Positions 18,592-28,333 of a DNA stretch of 64,000 bases are shown piece by piece; position 1 is the first letter of the stretch, and each line of letters starts with the position of its first letter. The stretch is from the NCBI GenBank assembly GCA_016185425.1, contig JACPNQ010000027.1, forward strand, positions 62,001-126,000, written 5' to 3'. The notes under the pieces were generated by a model, which was not told where the DNA came from, did not search any database, and was given only the letters and a program-made list of their open reading frames with translations. A program made the position numbers and the translations under genes. This stretch comes from Acidobacteriota bacterium (GTDB taxonomy: Bacteria > Acidobacteriota > Terriglobia > Bryobacterales > Bryobacteraceae).

Positions 18592-20241
18592 ATGGCTGAT
18601 ACCGTAGCAAGTCCACAAGTACACGGCCCCGTCGGACAGCACGACGTCGACTATCTCCACGACGGATCGCTGCTGTCGTGGCTGACCACGGTCGATCACA
18701 AGAAACTGGGCGTGATGTACCTTTGGTCCATCCTGTTCATGTTCTTTCTGGGCGGCATTTTTGCGCTGCTCGTCCGGCTGGAGCTGTTCGCTCCGGGCAA
18801 GACCATCATGGACGCCGAAACCTACAACAAGGTTTTCACGCTGCATGGCGCAATCATGGTGTTTCTGTTCATCATCCCGTCGATCCCCGCCGCGCTGGGC
18901 AACTTTGCGCTGCCGATCATGCTTGGCGCCAAGGACGTCGCATTCCCCCGGCTGAATCTGCTGAGCTTCTGGATTTATGCGACCGGCGCGATGATCGCCG
19001 TGGTGGCGATGGTGACTGGCGGAGTCGACACCGGCTGGACATTCTACACGCCGTACTCCACCACCACCGACGGCTCGGTGGCCCTTATGACATTTGCCGC
19101 GTTCGTTCTGGGCTTCTCCTCCATTCTCACCGGCGTCAACTTCATCGCGACGGTGCATAAACTCCGCGCGCCCGGCATGGGTTGGTTCAAGATGCCGCTC
19201 TTCATCTGGGGCATCTATTCCACGGCAATTATTCAGGTTCTGGCGACGCCCGTGTTGGCGATCACGCTGCTCCTCCTGATCATGGAGCGCACGTTCGGCG
19301 TCGGCGTATTTGATCCGAAACTGGGCGGTGACCCGGTGCTGTTCCAACACTTCTTCTGGTTCTACTCGCACCCCGCCGTCTACATCATGATTCTGCCCGG
19401 TATGGCGATTATCTCGGAAATCGTTCCCGCCATGTCCCAGAAGACGTTCTTCGGCTACAAAGCCACGGCGTTTAGCTCGGTCGCGATCGCGATCGTCAGC
19501 TTCGTCGTGTGGGGACACCATATGTTCACGAGCGGCCAGTCGCAGCTTGCCGGCGCGATCTTCTCGTTCCTGACCTTTCTCGTCGGCATCCCTTCGGCCA
19601 TCAAGGTCTTCAATTGGATCACGACCATGTACAAGGGGTCGATTTCGCTCCAAGCTCCCATGCTGTACGCCCTGATGTTCCTGATCCTCTTCGGTATCGG
19701 CGGTTTGACGGGCATCTTCCTGGGCGCGATGTCGGTCGATATCCACCTCCACGACACCTACTTCGTCGTCGCCCACTTCCACTACGTGATGATGGGTTCC
19801 ACCGTCATCGCCTTCTTCGGCGGATTGCACTATTGGTGGCCCAAGATGTTCGGCCGCATGTACAACGAAACGGCGGCCCGCATCGCGGCGATTTTGGTGT
19901 TCATCGGTTTCAATACCACGTTCCTGCCGCAGTTCCTGCTGGGCAGCCGCGGTATGCCGCGCCGGTATTATAACTACCTGCCGGAGTTCCAGTTCCTGCA
20001 CCAGGTTTCGACGGTCGGTTCGTGGATCCTTGGCCTCGGCTTCCTGATTATGGCGGGCTATCTGTTCGCCTCGCTGCGCAAGAAGTTCGACGCGCCGCCG
20101 AATCCGTGGCACGCGCGCACGCTCGAGTGGCAGATTCCTTCGCCGCCGATTACCCATAACTTCCACGAGGTCCCGGTTGTGAAGAGCGATCCGTACGATT
20201 ACTACAGGCCATTTGAGCCGTCCGTGAAGGGACATCACTAA
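18592..20241 (+). CDS. ctaD: Cytochrome c oxidase subunit I, A2-type heme-copper oxidase
   Basis: 549 aa with twelve membrane helices expected. Ligand motifs for low-spin heme, CuB and heme a3 are visible ([31 protein letters not shown]). The D-channel glutamate motif HPEV is replaced by YSHPAV at about residues 257-262, the signature of the A2 subfamily of proton-pumping oxidases. The catalytic Tyr-His region is present. It reduces O2 to water at the binuclear centre. The GAGGAGGG ribosome site is strong. Second gene of the ctaCDEF block, between subunits II and III. Confidence 0.96.
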   Translation: MADTVASPQVHGPVGQHDVDYLHDGSLLSWLTTVDHKKLGVMYLWSILFMFFLGGIFALLVRLELFAPGKTIMDAETYNKVFTLHGAIMVFLFIIPSIPAALGNFALPIMLGAKDVAFPRLNLLSFWIYATGAMIAVVAMVTGGVDTGWTFYTPYSTTTDGSVALMTFAAFVLGFSSILTGVNFIATVHKLRAPGMGWFKMPLFIWGIYSTAIIQVLATPVLAITLLLLIMERTFGVGVFDPKLGGDPVLFQHFFWFYSHPAVYIMILPGMAIISEIVPAMSQKTFFGYKATAFSSVAIAIVSFVVWGHHMFTSGQSQLAGAIFSFLTFLVGIPSAIKVFNWITTMYKGSISLQAPMLYALMFLILFGIGGLTGIFLGAMSVDIHLHDTYFVVAHFHYVMMGSTVIAFFGGLHYWWPKMFGRMYNETAARIAAILVFIGFNTTFLPQFLLGSRGMPRRYYNYLPEFQFLHQVSTVGSWILGLGFLIMAGYLFASLRKKFDAPPNPWHARTLEWQIPSPPITHNFHEVPVVKSDPYDYYRPFEPSVKGHH

Positions 20242-20243
20242 GA

Positions 20244-20909
20244 ATGAGCTCCGAAACGCACGTTGTGGAACACGGCGCGGAACCCGCGTTCCGCCAGCAT
20301 CACTTCGTCGACGCCGAACAGCAGTTCAGCACGTCGAAGATCGGCATGTGGCTGTTCCTGGCCACGGAAATCCTCATGTTCGGCGGCCTCTTCGTCGGCT
20401 ACGGCCTGATGCAAGGGGTCTATCCGGAGGCCTGGGTGGCGGGTCACCATCACCTGGACCGCATCATGGGCGCCATCAACACGGTGTTCCTGCTCTGCTC
20501 CAGCTTCACCATGGTGATGGCGGTGCACGCCTCGTCCACCAATCAGAAGAGCAAGACGATTTTGAATCTGCTGTTCACACTCGCGTTCGCCGCTGGGTTC
20601 CTTGTCATCAAGTACTTCGAATACTCGCACAAGTTCCACGATGGCCTGCTCCCCGGCCGGTATTTCGCCTACCACGGCGGCGGGCCTCCCCAGCAGGCAA
20701 TGTTCTTCGGATTCTATTTCGTAATGACCGGCCTGCACGGCTTCCACGTCGTCGTTGGCATGGCGCTTATCACATGGATCACGATCCGCGCCAGCCGCGG
20801 GGAGTTCAGCAGCGCCTACTACACGCCTGTCGATCTGGTCGGCCTTTACTGGCACTTGGTTGACTTGATCTGGATCTACCTGTTCCCGCTGCTTTATCTG
20901 GTCAGCTAG
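20244..20909 (+). CDS. ctaE: Cytochrome c oxidase subunit III
   Basis: 221 aa with about six or seven membrane helices. Family stretches are visible: KIGMWLFLATEILMFGGLF, FFGFYFVMTGLHGFHVVVG and YWHLVDLIWIYLFPLLYL, including the conserved Glu of the lipid-binding helix region and the GLHG-H motif. Subunit III has no metal and stabilises subunit I and its proton uptake. It starts 2 bp after the subunit I stop. Confidence 0.95.
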   Translation: MSSETHVVEHGAEPAFRQHHFVDAEQQFSTSKIGMWLFLATEILMFGGLFVGYGLMQGVYPEAWVAGHHHLDRIMGAINTVFLLCSSFTMVMAVHASSTNQKSKTILNLLFTLAFAAGFLVIKYFEYSHKFHDGLLPGRYFAYHGGGPPQQAMFFGFYFVMTGLHGFHVVVGMALITWITIRASRGEFSSAYYTPVDLVGLYWHLVDLIWIYLFPLLYLVS

Positions 20910-20916
20910 GAGATAT

Positions 20917-21330
20917 ATGAGCGATCACGCACACGCCCATTCCAACTCGGCCCGTGTCTACGTATTCACGCTGGCTGTCTTGCTCATCCTGACGGGAATC
21001 ACCGTCGGCGCTGCCTATGTGAACTTTGGTTCCAGCAGCATCAATCTATTCATCGCCGTGGGCATTGCCACACTCAAGGCCTCGCTGGTGGCGCTGTTCT
21101 TCATGCACCTCCGCCACGATCCGCCGTTGAACGCAATCATCTTCATCAGCTCGCTGATCTTCCTTGGTCTTTTCCTGCTGTTTCCGTGGATCGATATTTA
21201 TTCCCGCGACCGCGTAGTGCCCTATGGACTGCGCGTCCAGGCACAGCCCGCCGCGGCGCAAAAGCAGGCCCCCGCCCCCGCCGCGGGCGAGCACGGCGCT
21301 GCTCCGGCCCCCGCGGCCGCACACCACTAA
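20917..21330 (+). CDS. ctaF: Cytochrome c oxidase subunit IV (prokaryotic type)
   Basis: 137 aa with three hydrophobic segments (~residues 14-34, 40-68, 76-92), as in the bacterial COX IV/CyoD-like family (VYVFTLAVLLILTGITVGAA, FMHLRHDPPLN). The tail beyond ~105 is Ala/Pro/Gln-rich and likely disordered. It is the last gene of the act-cox cluster. The convergent VWFA gene ends 14 bp beyond its stop, and I see no clear terminator hairpin between them. Confidence 0.9.
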   Translation: MSDHAHAHSNSARVYVFTLAVLLILTGITVGAAYVNFGSSSINLFIAVGIATLKASLVALFFMHLRHDPPLNAIIFISSLIFLGLFLLFPWIDIYSRDRVVPYGLRVQAQPAAAQKQAPAPAAGEHGAAPAPAAAHH

Positions 21331-21344
21331 CGGACGAGCCGCCC

Positions 21345-22439
21345 TTACCGCATGTGTTCGGGAACGGCGGCCATCCAATAGCCGGGGCGGGTCTTGACTT
21401 TGAGCCCGGAACGGTTCACTTCCACGGTGATCTCATGGTAGCCGCCCTCTTCCAGGTTTGAGGGTGCGTAGCTGATCATGTATTGGCTCTGCAGTTCCTC
21501 GCCAATGTCCATCACCATGCGTTCCAAGTCCTTGTAGGTAAGGAACGAGCGTTCGGTGCCGCCTGTGGCCTTGGTAAAAGCTTCAAGCTGATTGTCGACG
21601 AAGATGCTCTTTGCCTGGCGAAGAACTTCGACGATCAGCGGGAACGCGTTGCCGTTGTAGATGCCGCTGTTTGCGTTCACGGACGCGGGGTCGCTCAGGC
21701 CGCCCGGGGGTGTATGACCGGCGCCATAGGGAACAGCTGGCGGACGAGGAACCGTCGGCTTCGCCGTCAGGCTTGTAATCAGCCGGTTGATGTTAAGCGA
21801 ATAGAGAACGACGTTCCCGAATTGGAGGTCGAGCAGCGCCTGCCGCGTTTTCGCCTCACTGCCTTTGTCACGCGTCTCGGCGATCAGCAGAATGACCTTC
21901 CTGTGATTCTTCGGCCGGTTTCGCAACATCCTGGCAGCCTGCACGACGGCATCGGTCATCGCACTTGTTGTGGAGCCCGGGTTTATCTTGCCCAACGCCT
22001 TCGTCATCGCGTCGCTGTCGCGAGTCCAGTCCTGCATTATGCGCACGCGATGGTCAAAAGCGATGATCGCGGCCTGCCCCTGCTCGCCGAGAACCGTCCC
22101 CTCCAGCAACGGACCGATCTTTTTTATGTTCGGTAATACAGATTCAACCGTATTATTTGCCTGGACGCAGACCACCAGCGACAGCGGCTGAACGGCACTT
22201 TCGACAGTCACCTTTTGCAGTTTGCCACGGTCGATGAGCCGGAACTCGTGCGGCTCAATGCCTGCAACGTAGCGTCCATTTCGATCGGTGACGGTGGTCG
22301 GTGCAATCACTTGGCGGCTGAAAATGACGAACTGTGCCAGATCTTCGGTGGATTCTTCCGGCGCCTTTACAGCCGGTTTCTGCGCCCAAATCGGGGACGA
22401 AAGCGCGGCGGAAGTAAACAGACGGCGAGTGAGGCTCAT
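21345..22439 (-). CDS. VWFA-related acidobacterial domain protein
   Basis: 364 aa. An N-terminal MSLTRRLFTSAAL segment may act as a Tat-like or weak export signal. The body matches the VWFA-related family described from Acidobacteria (TIGR03436-like): VTDRNGRYVAGIEPHEFRL, then a von Willebrand A-like fold, and near the end SQYMISYAPSNLEEGGYHEITVEV. The classical MIDAS DxSxS is not obvious. Many copies of this family occur in acidobacterial genomes; function unknown, with surface adhesion or protein interaction usually assumed. Confidence 0.85.
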   Translation of the reverse strand: MSLTRRLFTSAALSSPIWAQKPAVKAPEESTEDLAQFVIFSRQVIAPTTVTDRNGRYVAGIEPHEFRLIDRGKLQKVTVESAVQPLSLVVCVQANNTVESVLPNIKKIGPLLEGTVLGEQGQAAIIAFDHRVRIMQDWTRDSDAMTKALGKINPGSTTSAMTDAVVQAARMLRNRPKNHRKVILLIAETRDKGSEAKTRQALLDLQFGNVVLYSLNINRLITSLTAKPTVPRPPAVPYGAGHTPPGGLSDPASVNANSGIYNGNAFPLIVEVLRQAKSIFVDNQLEAFTKATGGTERSFLTYKDLERMVMDIGEELQSQYMISYAPSNLEEGGYHEITVEVNRSGLKVKTRPGYWMAAVPEHMR

Positions 22440-22452
22440 AATTTATCGGATG

Positions 22453-22947
22453 TCATAGGCGAGTGCGAGGTTTCGGTGCGGAGGCGCGCCGGTAGTCACC
22501 GCTTTTGCCTCCGGTTTTCTCCAGTAAGTATATGTCCTGAATTTCTATGGACTTATCAAGCGCTTTGGTCATGTCGTACACGGTTAGCGCAGCCGCGCTG
22601 GCGGCCGTGAGAGCTTCCATCTCGACGCCAGTCGGTGCAACGGTCGTGGCCGACGCCGTGATACGCACGCCGCCATCTTCCACGCGAAGGTCAACGCCGA
22701 CATGGCTCAGCGGCAGCGGATGGCACATGGGTATCCATTCCGCGGTTCGCTTCGCGGCCATGATCCCGGCAATCCGGGCCACCTCGAGCGGGTCGCCCTT
22801 CGGATTTTCCGGCAGTTTCGCCAGCACGGCAGGTTTGATCTTCACGAAAGCATGGGCCGTCGCGGAGCGATGCGTCGCCGTTTTCGCCGACACGTCCACC
22901 ATCTTCGCTTCGCCCTTTTCGTCGTAGTGGCTAAGTTTACGCTTCAT
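22453..22947 (-). CDS. moaC: Cyclic pyranopterin monophosphate synthase MoaC
   Basis: 164 aa from the ATG at 22947, which overlaps the moeA stop (ATGA); a longer frame to 23058 is an artefact. Family hallmarks: MVDVSAKTATHRSATA near the N-terminus, KRTAEWIPMCHPLPLSHV in the middle, and ALTAASAAALTVYDMTKAL carrying the active-site Lys/Asp region. MoaC converts the MoaA product to cyclic pyranopterin monophosphate, the first committed molybdenum-cofactor intermediate. moaA and moaDE are not in the window. Confidence 0.95.
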   Translation of the reverse strand: MKRKLSHYDEKGEAKMVDVSAKTATHRSATAHAFVKIKPAVLAKLPENPKGDPLEVARIAGIMAAKRTAEWIPMCHPLPLSHVGVDLRVEDGGVRITASATTVAPTGVEMEALTAASAAALTVYDMTKALDKSIEIQDIYLLEKTGGKSGDYRRASAPKPRTRL

Positions 22948-24167
22948 TGCAGCAATACCGGAACCACCGATCCTTCTTCGTAGATTTCGCGGTCCGCGGC
23001 GGCCACGATAAACGCGTTGGATCGGGCCAGCGACGGCACGTCGGACGAGCCCTTCCATTCAATCGGCGTCACCCGCGCAACTCCATTCTCAAGCACGGCG
23101 GGCAGAAACCGGGTGAGCCCCGTCTTCTCTCGAAGAGTACGGGTAATGTGGGCTTCAGCGATCGGCAATACGGGCTCCGAGACTCCACTCAGCAACTCAA
23201 GGGCCGCGCGCGCGAATACGGTGAAGGTTACGGCCGTTGACAGTGGATTTCCGGGCAAACCAAAGAAAAACCGCCCTCGTGCGCGTCCGAAAACCAAAGG
23301 GGCGCCGGGCCGGATCTTCACACGTGTGAAGAAGAACTCTGCGCCGCAGTGGGCCAGGGCGGCCTCCACAAAATCGTAATCCCCCGCTGAAACGCCGCCG
23401 GAAAGCAGGAGCAGATCGGCTTGCAGTCCTTCCTCAACCAACGCGATCGTCGCCTCCAGATTGTCCGGCGCGACAGGCAGCACAGTAGGAATGCCGCCCG
23501 CCCCCGCCACCTGCGCCGCAAGAGCCCAGGAGTTGGAATTGCGCACCTCAAAGGAGCGCGGAACAGCTTCAACAGGGACAATCTCGTCGCCGGTCGCAAG
23601 AATTGCCACGCGCGGCCGCCGGAACACGGCCACCTCCGCCGCGCCTACTGTCGCGAGCATCGCAATGTGCGCGAATCCGAGGCGCGTACCGCGCCGCAAC
23701 ACGGTATCGCCTTTGTGCGTTTCGCAGCCGGCTCGATTAATGAACTCCCCCGCCTGGGCGGCGCGCGTGGTCGCCATTAGCCCGTTCTCCACGGTGGCGT
23801 GCTCCACCATGATCACTGCGTCTGCTCCTGCCGGAATCGGCGCGCCCGTCATGATCCGAACGCACTGCCCGGCTTCAACGATGCCGCAATAATCCTGCCC
23901 CGCTCGAACCTCTCCGGCGATCTGTAACGACCCAGGAATATCGGCCGCGCGCACCGCAAACCCATCTCGAATGGAGCGATCCACTGGCGGGTAATCCCTA
24001 TCGGCTGAAATATCGACCGCGAGAACCCGCCCCGCGGCCCCGGCGAGAGACACCGGTTCAACAATTGGCTCCGGGCGGCCCACTGTGTCCAGCACGCACC
24101 GCCGCGCGGCGGCAAAGTCGAGAGCATCCACAGCCTTCAGGATACCAGCGGGCGAATTGCCTACCAT
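22944..24167 (-). CDS. moeA: Molybdopterin molybdenumtransferase MoeA
   Basis: 407 aa from the ATG at 24167 (MVGNSPAGILKAVDALDF); other in-frame starts up to 24284 would run into the divergent amidase gene. Recognisable family blocks: PPVDRSIRDGFAVRAAD, RIMTGAPIPAGADAVIMVE, VAILATGDEIV, LLLSGGVSAGDYDFV and FFGLPGNPLSTAVTF. MoeA inserts molybdate into adenylylated molybdopterin. It is followed by moaC with a 4-bp overlap. The start sits only 3 bp from the divergent amidase start, leaving almost no room for two promoters between them. Confidence 0.94.
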   Translation of the reverse strand: MVGNSPAGILKAVDALDFAAARRCVLDTVGRPEPIVEPVSLAGAAGRVLAVDISADRDYPPVDRSIRDGFAVRAADIPGSLQIAGEVRAGQDYCGIVEAGQCVRIMTGAPIPAGADAVIMVEHATVENGLMATTRAAQAGEFINRAGCETHKGDTVLRRGTRLGFAHIAMLATVGAAEVAVFRRPRVAILATGDEIVPVEAVPRSFEVRNSNSWALAAQVAGAGGIPTVLPVAPDNLEATIALVEEGLQADLLLLSGGVSAGDYDFVEAALAHCGAEFFFTRVKIRPGAPLVFGRARGRFFFGLPGNPLSTAVTFTVFARAALELLSGVSEPVLPIAEAHITRTLREKTGLTRFLPAVLENGVARVTPIEWKGSSDVPSLARSNAFIVAAADREIYEEGSVVPVLLQ

Positions 24168-24170
24168 GGA

Positions 24171-25499
24171 TTGGTGATTCATTGGCCGCTGGAAAAGCAA
24201 CGGGAGGCGCTGCGCCGCCGCGAAATATCCGCTGCCGAGCTCCTGTCTGCGCATCAGGAGCGGATCGCGGAGGCCGATCCGCATCTACGCGCATTCGTGC
24301 GCGTCTTCGACGCGCCCACTGGCGGCGAGGGGCCGTTGGCCGGAATTCCAATCACGGTGAAGGATAGCTTCGACGTCGCCGGTTATCCGACACTGACAGG
24401 CAGCCTGTACCGCGTAGGCCACAAAGCGGCCGCCGATTCGACGGTATTGAAACGGCTGCGCGCCGCGGGCGCGGTTATCTTGGGCAAAACGAATTGTCCC
24501 GAGTTTCTCGCAAACTACGAAACCGATAACCACATCACCGGCTGGACGGCGAACCCGTGGAACTTGGAGCGAACGGCGGGAGGGTCCAGCGGTGGCGAGG
24601 CCGCCGCGATCGCGGCTGGATGCTCCGCCGGCGGAGTCGGCAGCGACGGCGGCGGCTCTATTCGCGTGCCCGCGCACTGCTGCGGCATAGCGGGCTTGAA
24701 ACCAACGCCAGGACGGGTTTCCGCGGCCGGACACTTTCCTGAGATCGCCCATCCGGGCGGACTCCTGGGCGTAGCCGGGCCGATGGCGCGCACTGTCCGC
24801 GACGTACGGATTCTATTCGACGTTCTCGCGGGCTACGACCCCCAAGATCCGTTCTCCGCACCGGTTCCGCTGCGGGACGATCGGCCGCGGCGATTGCGTA
24901 TCGGGCTGCTGGAAGACAAAGCCGATCCGTCGATCGCTGCGGCAGTCGCGGCGGCGGCGAAGACGCTGGCGGGATTGGGACATTCCGTCGAACCATTCGC
25001 GCCGCGGGGCAGGGAACGCGCTGTGGCGGTGTGGGATTTTTTCTTCAACGTTCTGACGGATGAATTAAAGCGGCAAGTGATCGCAACCGCTCCGGAGAAG
25101 GCCCATTGGACCGGTCTGGAACTACTGCGCGAGCCGCCTGCAAAGCCAACAGGATTGGAGGTGGTCACACAGTTAGCCGTGCGCGACAAAATGCGCCTGG
25201 CGATGATGGAGCAGATGGCGGAGGTGCCAATACTGATCGGCCCGCCCTGCGCAATGCCGGCGTGGCGCAAGCAGGAGCGCCCAGGTCCGTTCGTCGAAAC
25301 GATGGCGGCGGCGACACCCTGGAACCTGTATGGGTTCCCCGCCGTGGTGCTGCCGTTCGGCTTTGCGCCAGACGGCCTGCCCGTTGGCGTACAGTTGATC
25401 GCCCGGCCATGGGAGGAAGAACTGCTGCTTACCGTCGGCTGCCACCTGGAACAGGCGCGCGGCCCCTTTCCAACAGCTCCGCTGACGCCGTGGGCCTAA
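24171..25499 (+). CDS. Amidase-signature family hydrolase
   Basis: 442 aa from a TTG at 24171 (GTG at 24174 is an equal alternative). It has the Ser-cisSer-Lys triad: Lys in PITVKDSF (~residue 65), the signature TAGGSSGGEAAAIAAGCSAG (~139-158) with cis-Ser, and GSDGGGSIRVPAHCCG with the nucleophile region. Amidases of this family hydrolyse small amides; the same fold serves GatA, but no gatB/gatC is near and the length is that of a stand-alone amidase. The C-terminal FPAVVLPFGFAPDGLPVGVQ block is also typical. Confidence 0.9.
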   Translation: MVIHWPLEKQREALRRREISAAELLSAHQERIAEADPHLRAFVRVFDAPTGGEGPLAGIPITVKDSFDVAGYPTLTGSLYRVGHKAAADSTVLKRLRAAGAVILGKTNCPEFLANYETDNHITGWTANPWNLERTAGGSSGGEAAAIAAGCSAGGVGSDGGGSIRVPAHCCGIAGLKPTPGRVSAAGHFPEIAHPGGLLGVAGPMARTVRDVRILFDVLAGYDPQDPFSAPVPLRDDRPRRLRIGLLEDKADPSIAAAVAAAAKTLAGLGHSVEPFAPRGRERAVAVWDFFFNVLTDELKRQVIATAPEKAHWTGLELLREPPAKPTGLEVVTQLAVRDKMRLAMMEQMAEVPILIGPPCAMPAWRKQERPGPFVETMAAATPWNLYGFPAVVLPFGFAPDGLPVGVQLIARPWEEELLLTVGCHLEQARGPFPTAPLTPWA

Positions 25500-25511
25500 A
25501 ATAAAATCAGG

Positions 25512-26846
25512 ATGCGCCGATTCCTGCCTGTTCTCTCTCTGGCCACTTTCAGCATGCTGACCGCCGCCGAACCCCGCAAAATCTTCGATTACGCCTACCA
25601 GCAGCACGACTTCCCAAACGGGCTGCGCCTGCTCACGGTACCCACCGACTATCCCAACATCGTCGCGCTCTACATTGTCGTCAACGTCGGCTCGCGCAAT
25701 GAGGTGGAGCCGGGCAAAAGCGGGTTCGCGCACTTCTTCGAGCACGTCATGTTCCGCGGAACGAAAAAGAACCCTCCGCAGAAGTGGGAAGCTACGATGA
25801 AAGCCGCCGGCGCCGCCACCAACGCATTTACCAGCGACGACCTCACCGCCTATCACGCGACGTTTTCCAAACAGAGCCTCGCGTCCATACTCGAACTCGA
25901 AGCCGATCGTTTCCAGAATCTGGACTATAGCGAATCCGTCTTCCGCACCGAAGCCCTGGCCGTCAATGGCGAGTACAACAAAAACTCCGCCGCCCCCACG
26001 CAGAAGCTTTTCGAAACGCTGCGCGACAGCGCGTTCGACGCGCACACCTACAAACACACCACCATGGGCTTCCTCGCGGACATCAAGGCGATGCCCGATC
26101 AATATGTCTATTCGCGTCAGTTCTTCGACCGTTTTTACCGGCCCGAATACACGACGATTCTCGTCGTCGGCGATGTAAAGGCGGAAGAGGTAGAGGGGCT
26201 TGTGGAGAAGTATTGGGGCGGCTGGCAGCGCGGATCCTACGCGCCCGCCATTCCCTCGGAACCAAAACAGGCGGGGGAGCGCACGGCGAAGGTGGATTGG
26301 CCTGTGCCGACGCCCCCATGGCTCTCGGTGGCCTACAAGGTGCCCGCGTACTCCGATTCGGAAAAGGACACCGCGGCCTTGAACGTCATCGCGGCCCTGG
26401 CATTCGGCCCCACATCGCCCGCCTACCAGCGGCTGGTCATTCAGGAACAGAAAGTGGACGTATTAAACGGCAGCGCCACTCCGCACGTGGATCCCTATCT
26501 CCTTACCGTCACCTCGCGCGTAAAGGCCGAGAAGGATGTGGACGGCATCCGCGAGTCGATCATCTCCACGCTGAACGGTTTCAAGGACACGCTGGTGGAA
26601 GCCAAGAAACTGGAATCGGTGAAGAACAACCTGCGCTACAACTTCGCTCTTTCCATGAACAACAGCGAATCGATCGCCGGAGCTCTGGCGTATGCGGTCT
26701 CCCTGCGCCGGTCACCGGAAACCTTGAATCGCCTCTACGCCATGTACGAGCGCATCACGCCGGAGGATCTGCGTGAGGTGGCGCGTAAATACTTTGTCGC
26801 CGAGGGCCGCACCGTGGTCACTCTCTCCGGACCGAAAGCCAAATGA
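25512..26846 (+). CDS. M16 zinc peptidase, catalytic partner
   Basis: 444 aa with a signal peptide (MRRFLPVLSLATFSMLTAAEP). The inverted zinc motif HFFEHVMFRGT (HXXEH) lies at ~residues 77-81, and the distal ligand Glu region follows (ALAVNGEYNKNSAAP, ~E157). It belongs to the pitrilysin/insulinase-like M16 family with two homologous halves. The gene overlaps the next M16-like gene by 4 bp (ATGA). Pairs of this kind usually form heterodimers with one catalytic and one inactive subunit. Periplasmic location is expected; the substrate is unknown. Confidence 0.92.
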   Translation: MRRFLPVLSLATFSMLTAAEPRKIFDYAYQQHDFPNGLRLLTVPTDYPNIVALYIVVNVGSRNEVEPGKSGFAHFFEHVMFRGTKKNPPQKWEATMKAAGAATNAFTSDDLTAYHATFSKQSLASILELEADRFQNLDYSESVFRTEALAVNGEYNKNSAAPTQKLFETLRDSAFDAHTYKHTTMGFLADIKAMPDQYVYSRQFFDRFYRPEYTTILVVGDVKAEEVEGLVEKYWGGWQRGSYAPAIPSEPKQAGERTAKVDWPVPTPPWLSVAYKVPAYSDSEKDTAALNVIAALAFGPTSPAYQRLVIQEQKVDVLNGSATPHVDPYLLTVTSRVKAEKDVDGIRESIISTLNGFKDTLVEAKKLESVKNNLRYNFALSMNNSESIAGALAYAVSLRRSPETLNRLYAMYERITPEDLREVARKYFVAEGRTVVTLSGPKAK

Positions 26847-28312
26847 ACAAGCTTGCTCTCTCCTTACTCCTCATGACTGCCACTCTGCCGGCCATGGATG
26901 TTGTGGCGATGCCAGGCCAATCGCCGCTGATTCAATTTCGCTTCGTGTTCCGCGCGGGGTCGGTGAACGATCCGAAGGACCGCCCCGGGTTAGCTTCGTT
27001 GACCGCTTCCATGCTCTCGAGCGGCGGCACGAAAACGATGACCTATCAGCAGGTGCTCGACACGTTGTACCCGATGGCTGCCCGCGTCGCGACCAACGTC
27101 GACAAAGAGATGATCGTCTTCAGCGGCACCACGCACGTCGACAATCTGGAGGTGTACTACTCGGTTATCCGCGACATGCTGCTGAATCCCGGCTGGCGCG
27201 AAGACGACCTGAAGCGCGTCCGCGACGACCAGAAGAACGCCGTCCGCCTTGCATTGCGCGAGAACAACGACGAAGAGCTGGGCAAGGAGGTTCTGTACAG
27301 CCTGCTCTATGCGGGCCATCCCTATGAGCAACTCAGCCTGGGAACGCTTAGCTCCCTCGACGCGATTACGATGGCCGAGATGAAAGCCTTCTATGCGGCG
27401 CATCTCACACACGCAAACCTCACCATCGGTATCGCCGGCAAGTACCCGGCGGGCTTCGTCGAACGTGTGCGGAAGGACTTCGCCGCGCTGCCGAAAGGCA
27501 AACCATCGACGGTGAAACTCCCGCCGCCACCGCCCTTGAAGGACACTCGCGTAACGATCGTGCAGAAGAAGACACGCGCTGTGGCGATCTCGTTCGGCTA
27601 TCCAATCGACGTGACCCGCAACGATCCGGACTTCCCGGCGCTCCTGGTCGCCAACACCTGGTTCGGAGCTCATCGTTCCAGCGGCGGTAATCTCTATCAA
27701 CGTATGCGCGAGATCCGCGGATTGAATTATGGCGACTACTCCTATATCGAGTATTTTCCCAACGGCATGTTCCAGTTCGAGCCCAGTCCGAACCTCTACC
27801 GCCGCGGCCAGATCTTCCAGGTCTGGATCCGTCCAGTCGAGCCGCCCACGGCGCACTTCGCCTTGCGGCTCGGGCTGTTCGAGCTCGACCGGCTTGTCGA
27901 CAAGGGTCTCTCGGAAACCGACTTTGAAACGACTCGCGACTTTCTCGCGCTCAACGTGAATCTGCTAATGAAAACCAAGAGTGCCGAACTCGGGTACGCC
28001 ATCGATAGCAAAGCCTACGGTATCCCGGAATACACCTCTTACATTCAGAGCGCGTTGAAGAAGCTGACTTATGACGATGTGAAGAAAGCCATCCGCAAGC
28101 ATCTTCGCAAGGACCGGATGCAGATCGTCATCATCTCTGACAACGCCGAAGATCTGAAAGAGCGGCTTCTTTCCGATGCGCCTTCGCCCATGAAATACAA
28201 CTCTCCTAAGCCGGACGACATCGTCGAAGAAGATAAGATCGTCTCGACAAAAAAGCTCGGCTTTAAGCCGGAGCAGGTCACCATCGTCGCGGTGGAACAA
28301 GTCTTTCGATGA
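26843..28312 (+). CDS. M16-family protein without zinc motif, inactive partner
   Basis: 489 aa with a signal peptide (MNKLALSLLLMTATLPAM). The M16 fold is recognisable (FRAGSVNDPKDRPGLASLTA, SMLSSGG), but the HXXEH position reads GLASLTA, so the zinc site is absent. The substrate-binding Arg/Tyr motif region is kept (YQRMREIRGLNYGDYS). This is the usual composition of an M16B non-catalytic subunit. It is translationally coupled to the upstream catalytic subunit. Confidence 0.88.
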   Translation: MNKLALSLLLMTATLPAMDVVAMPGQSPLIQFRFVFRAGSVNDPKDRPGLASLTASMLSSGGTKTMTYQQVLDTLYPMAARVATNVDKEMIVFSGTTHVDNLEVYYSVIRDMLLNPGWREDDLKRVRDDQKNAVRLALRENNDEELGKEVLYSLLYAGHPYEQLSLGTLSSLDAITMAEMKAFYAAHLTHANLTIGIAGKYPAGFVERVRKDFAALPKGKPSTVKLPPPPPLKDTRVTIVQKKTRAVAISFGYPIDVTRNDPDFPALLVANTWFGAHRSSGGNLYQRMREIRGLNYGDYSYIEYFPNGMFQFEPSPNLYRRGQIFQVWIRPVEPPTAHFALRLGLFELDRLVDKGLSETDFETTRDFLALNVNLLMKTKSAELGYAIDSKAYGIPEYTSYIQSALKKLTYDDVKKAIRKHLRKDRMQIVIISDNAEDLKERLLSDAPSPMKYNSPKPDDIVEEDKIVSTKKLGFKPEQVTIVAVEQVFR

Positions 28313-28333
28313 GTGGATGTGGACAGCTAACCT

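Noticed and set aside
18556-20238. 560-codon minus-strand frame opposite ctaD
   Set aside because: Arg/Asp/His-rich, no recognisable fold, and fully covered by the unmistakable oxidase subunit I on the plus strand.
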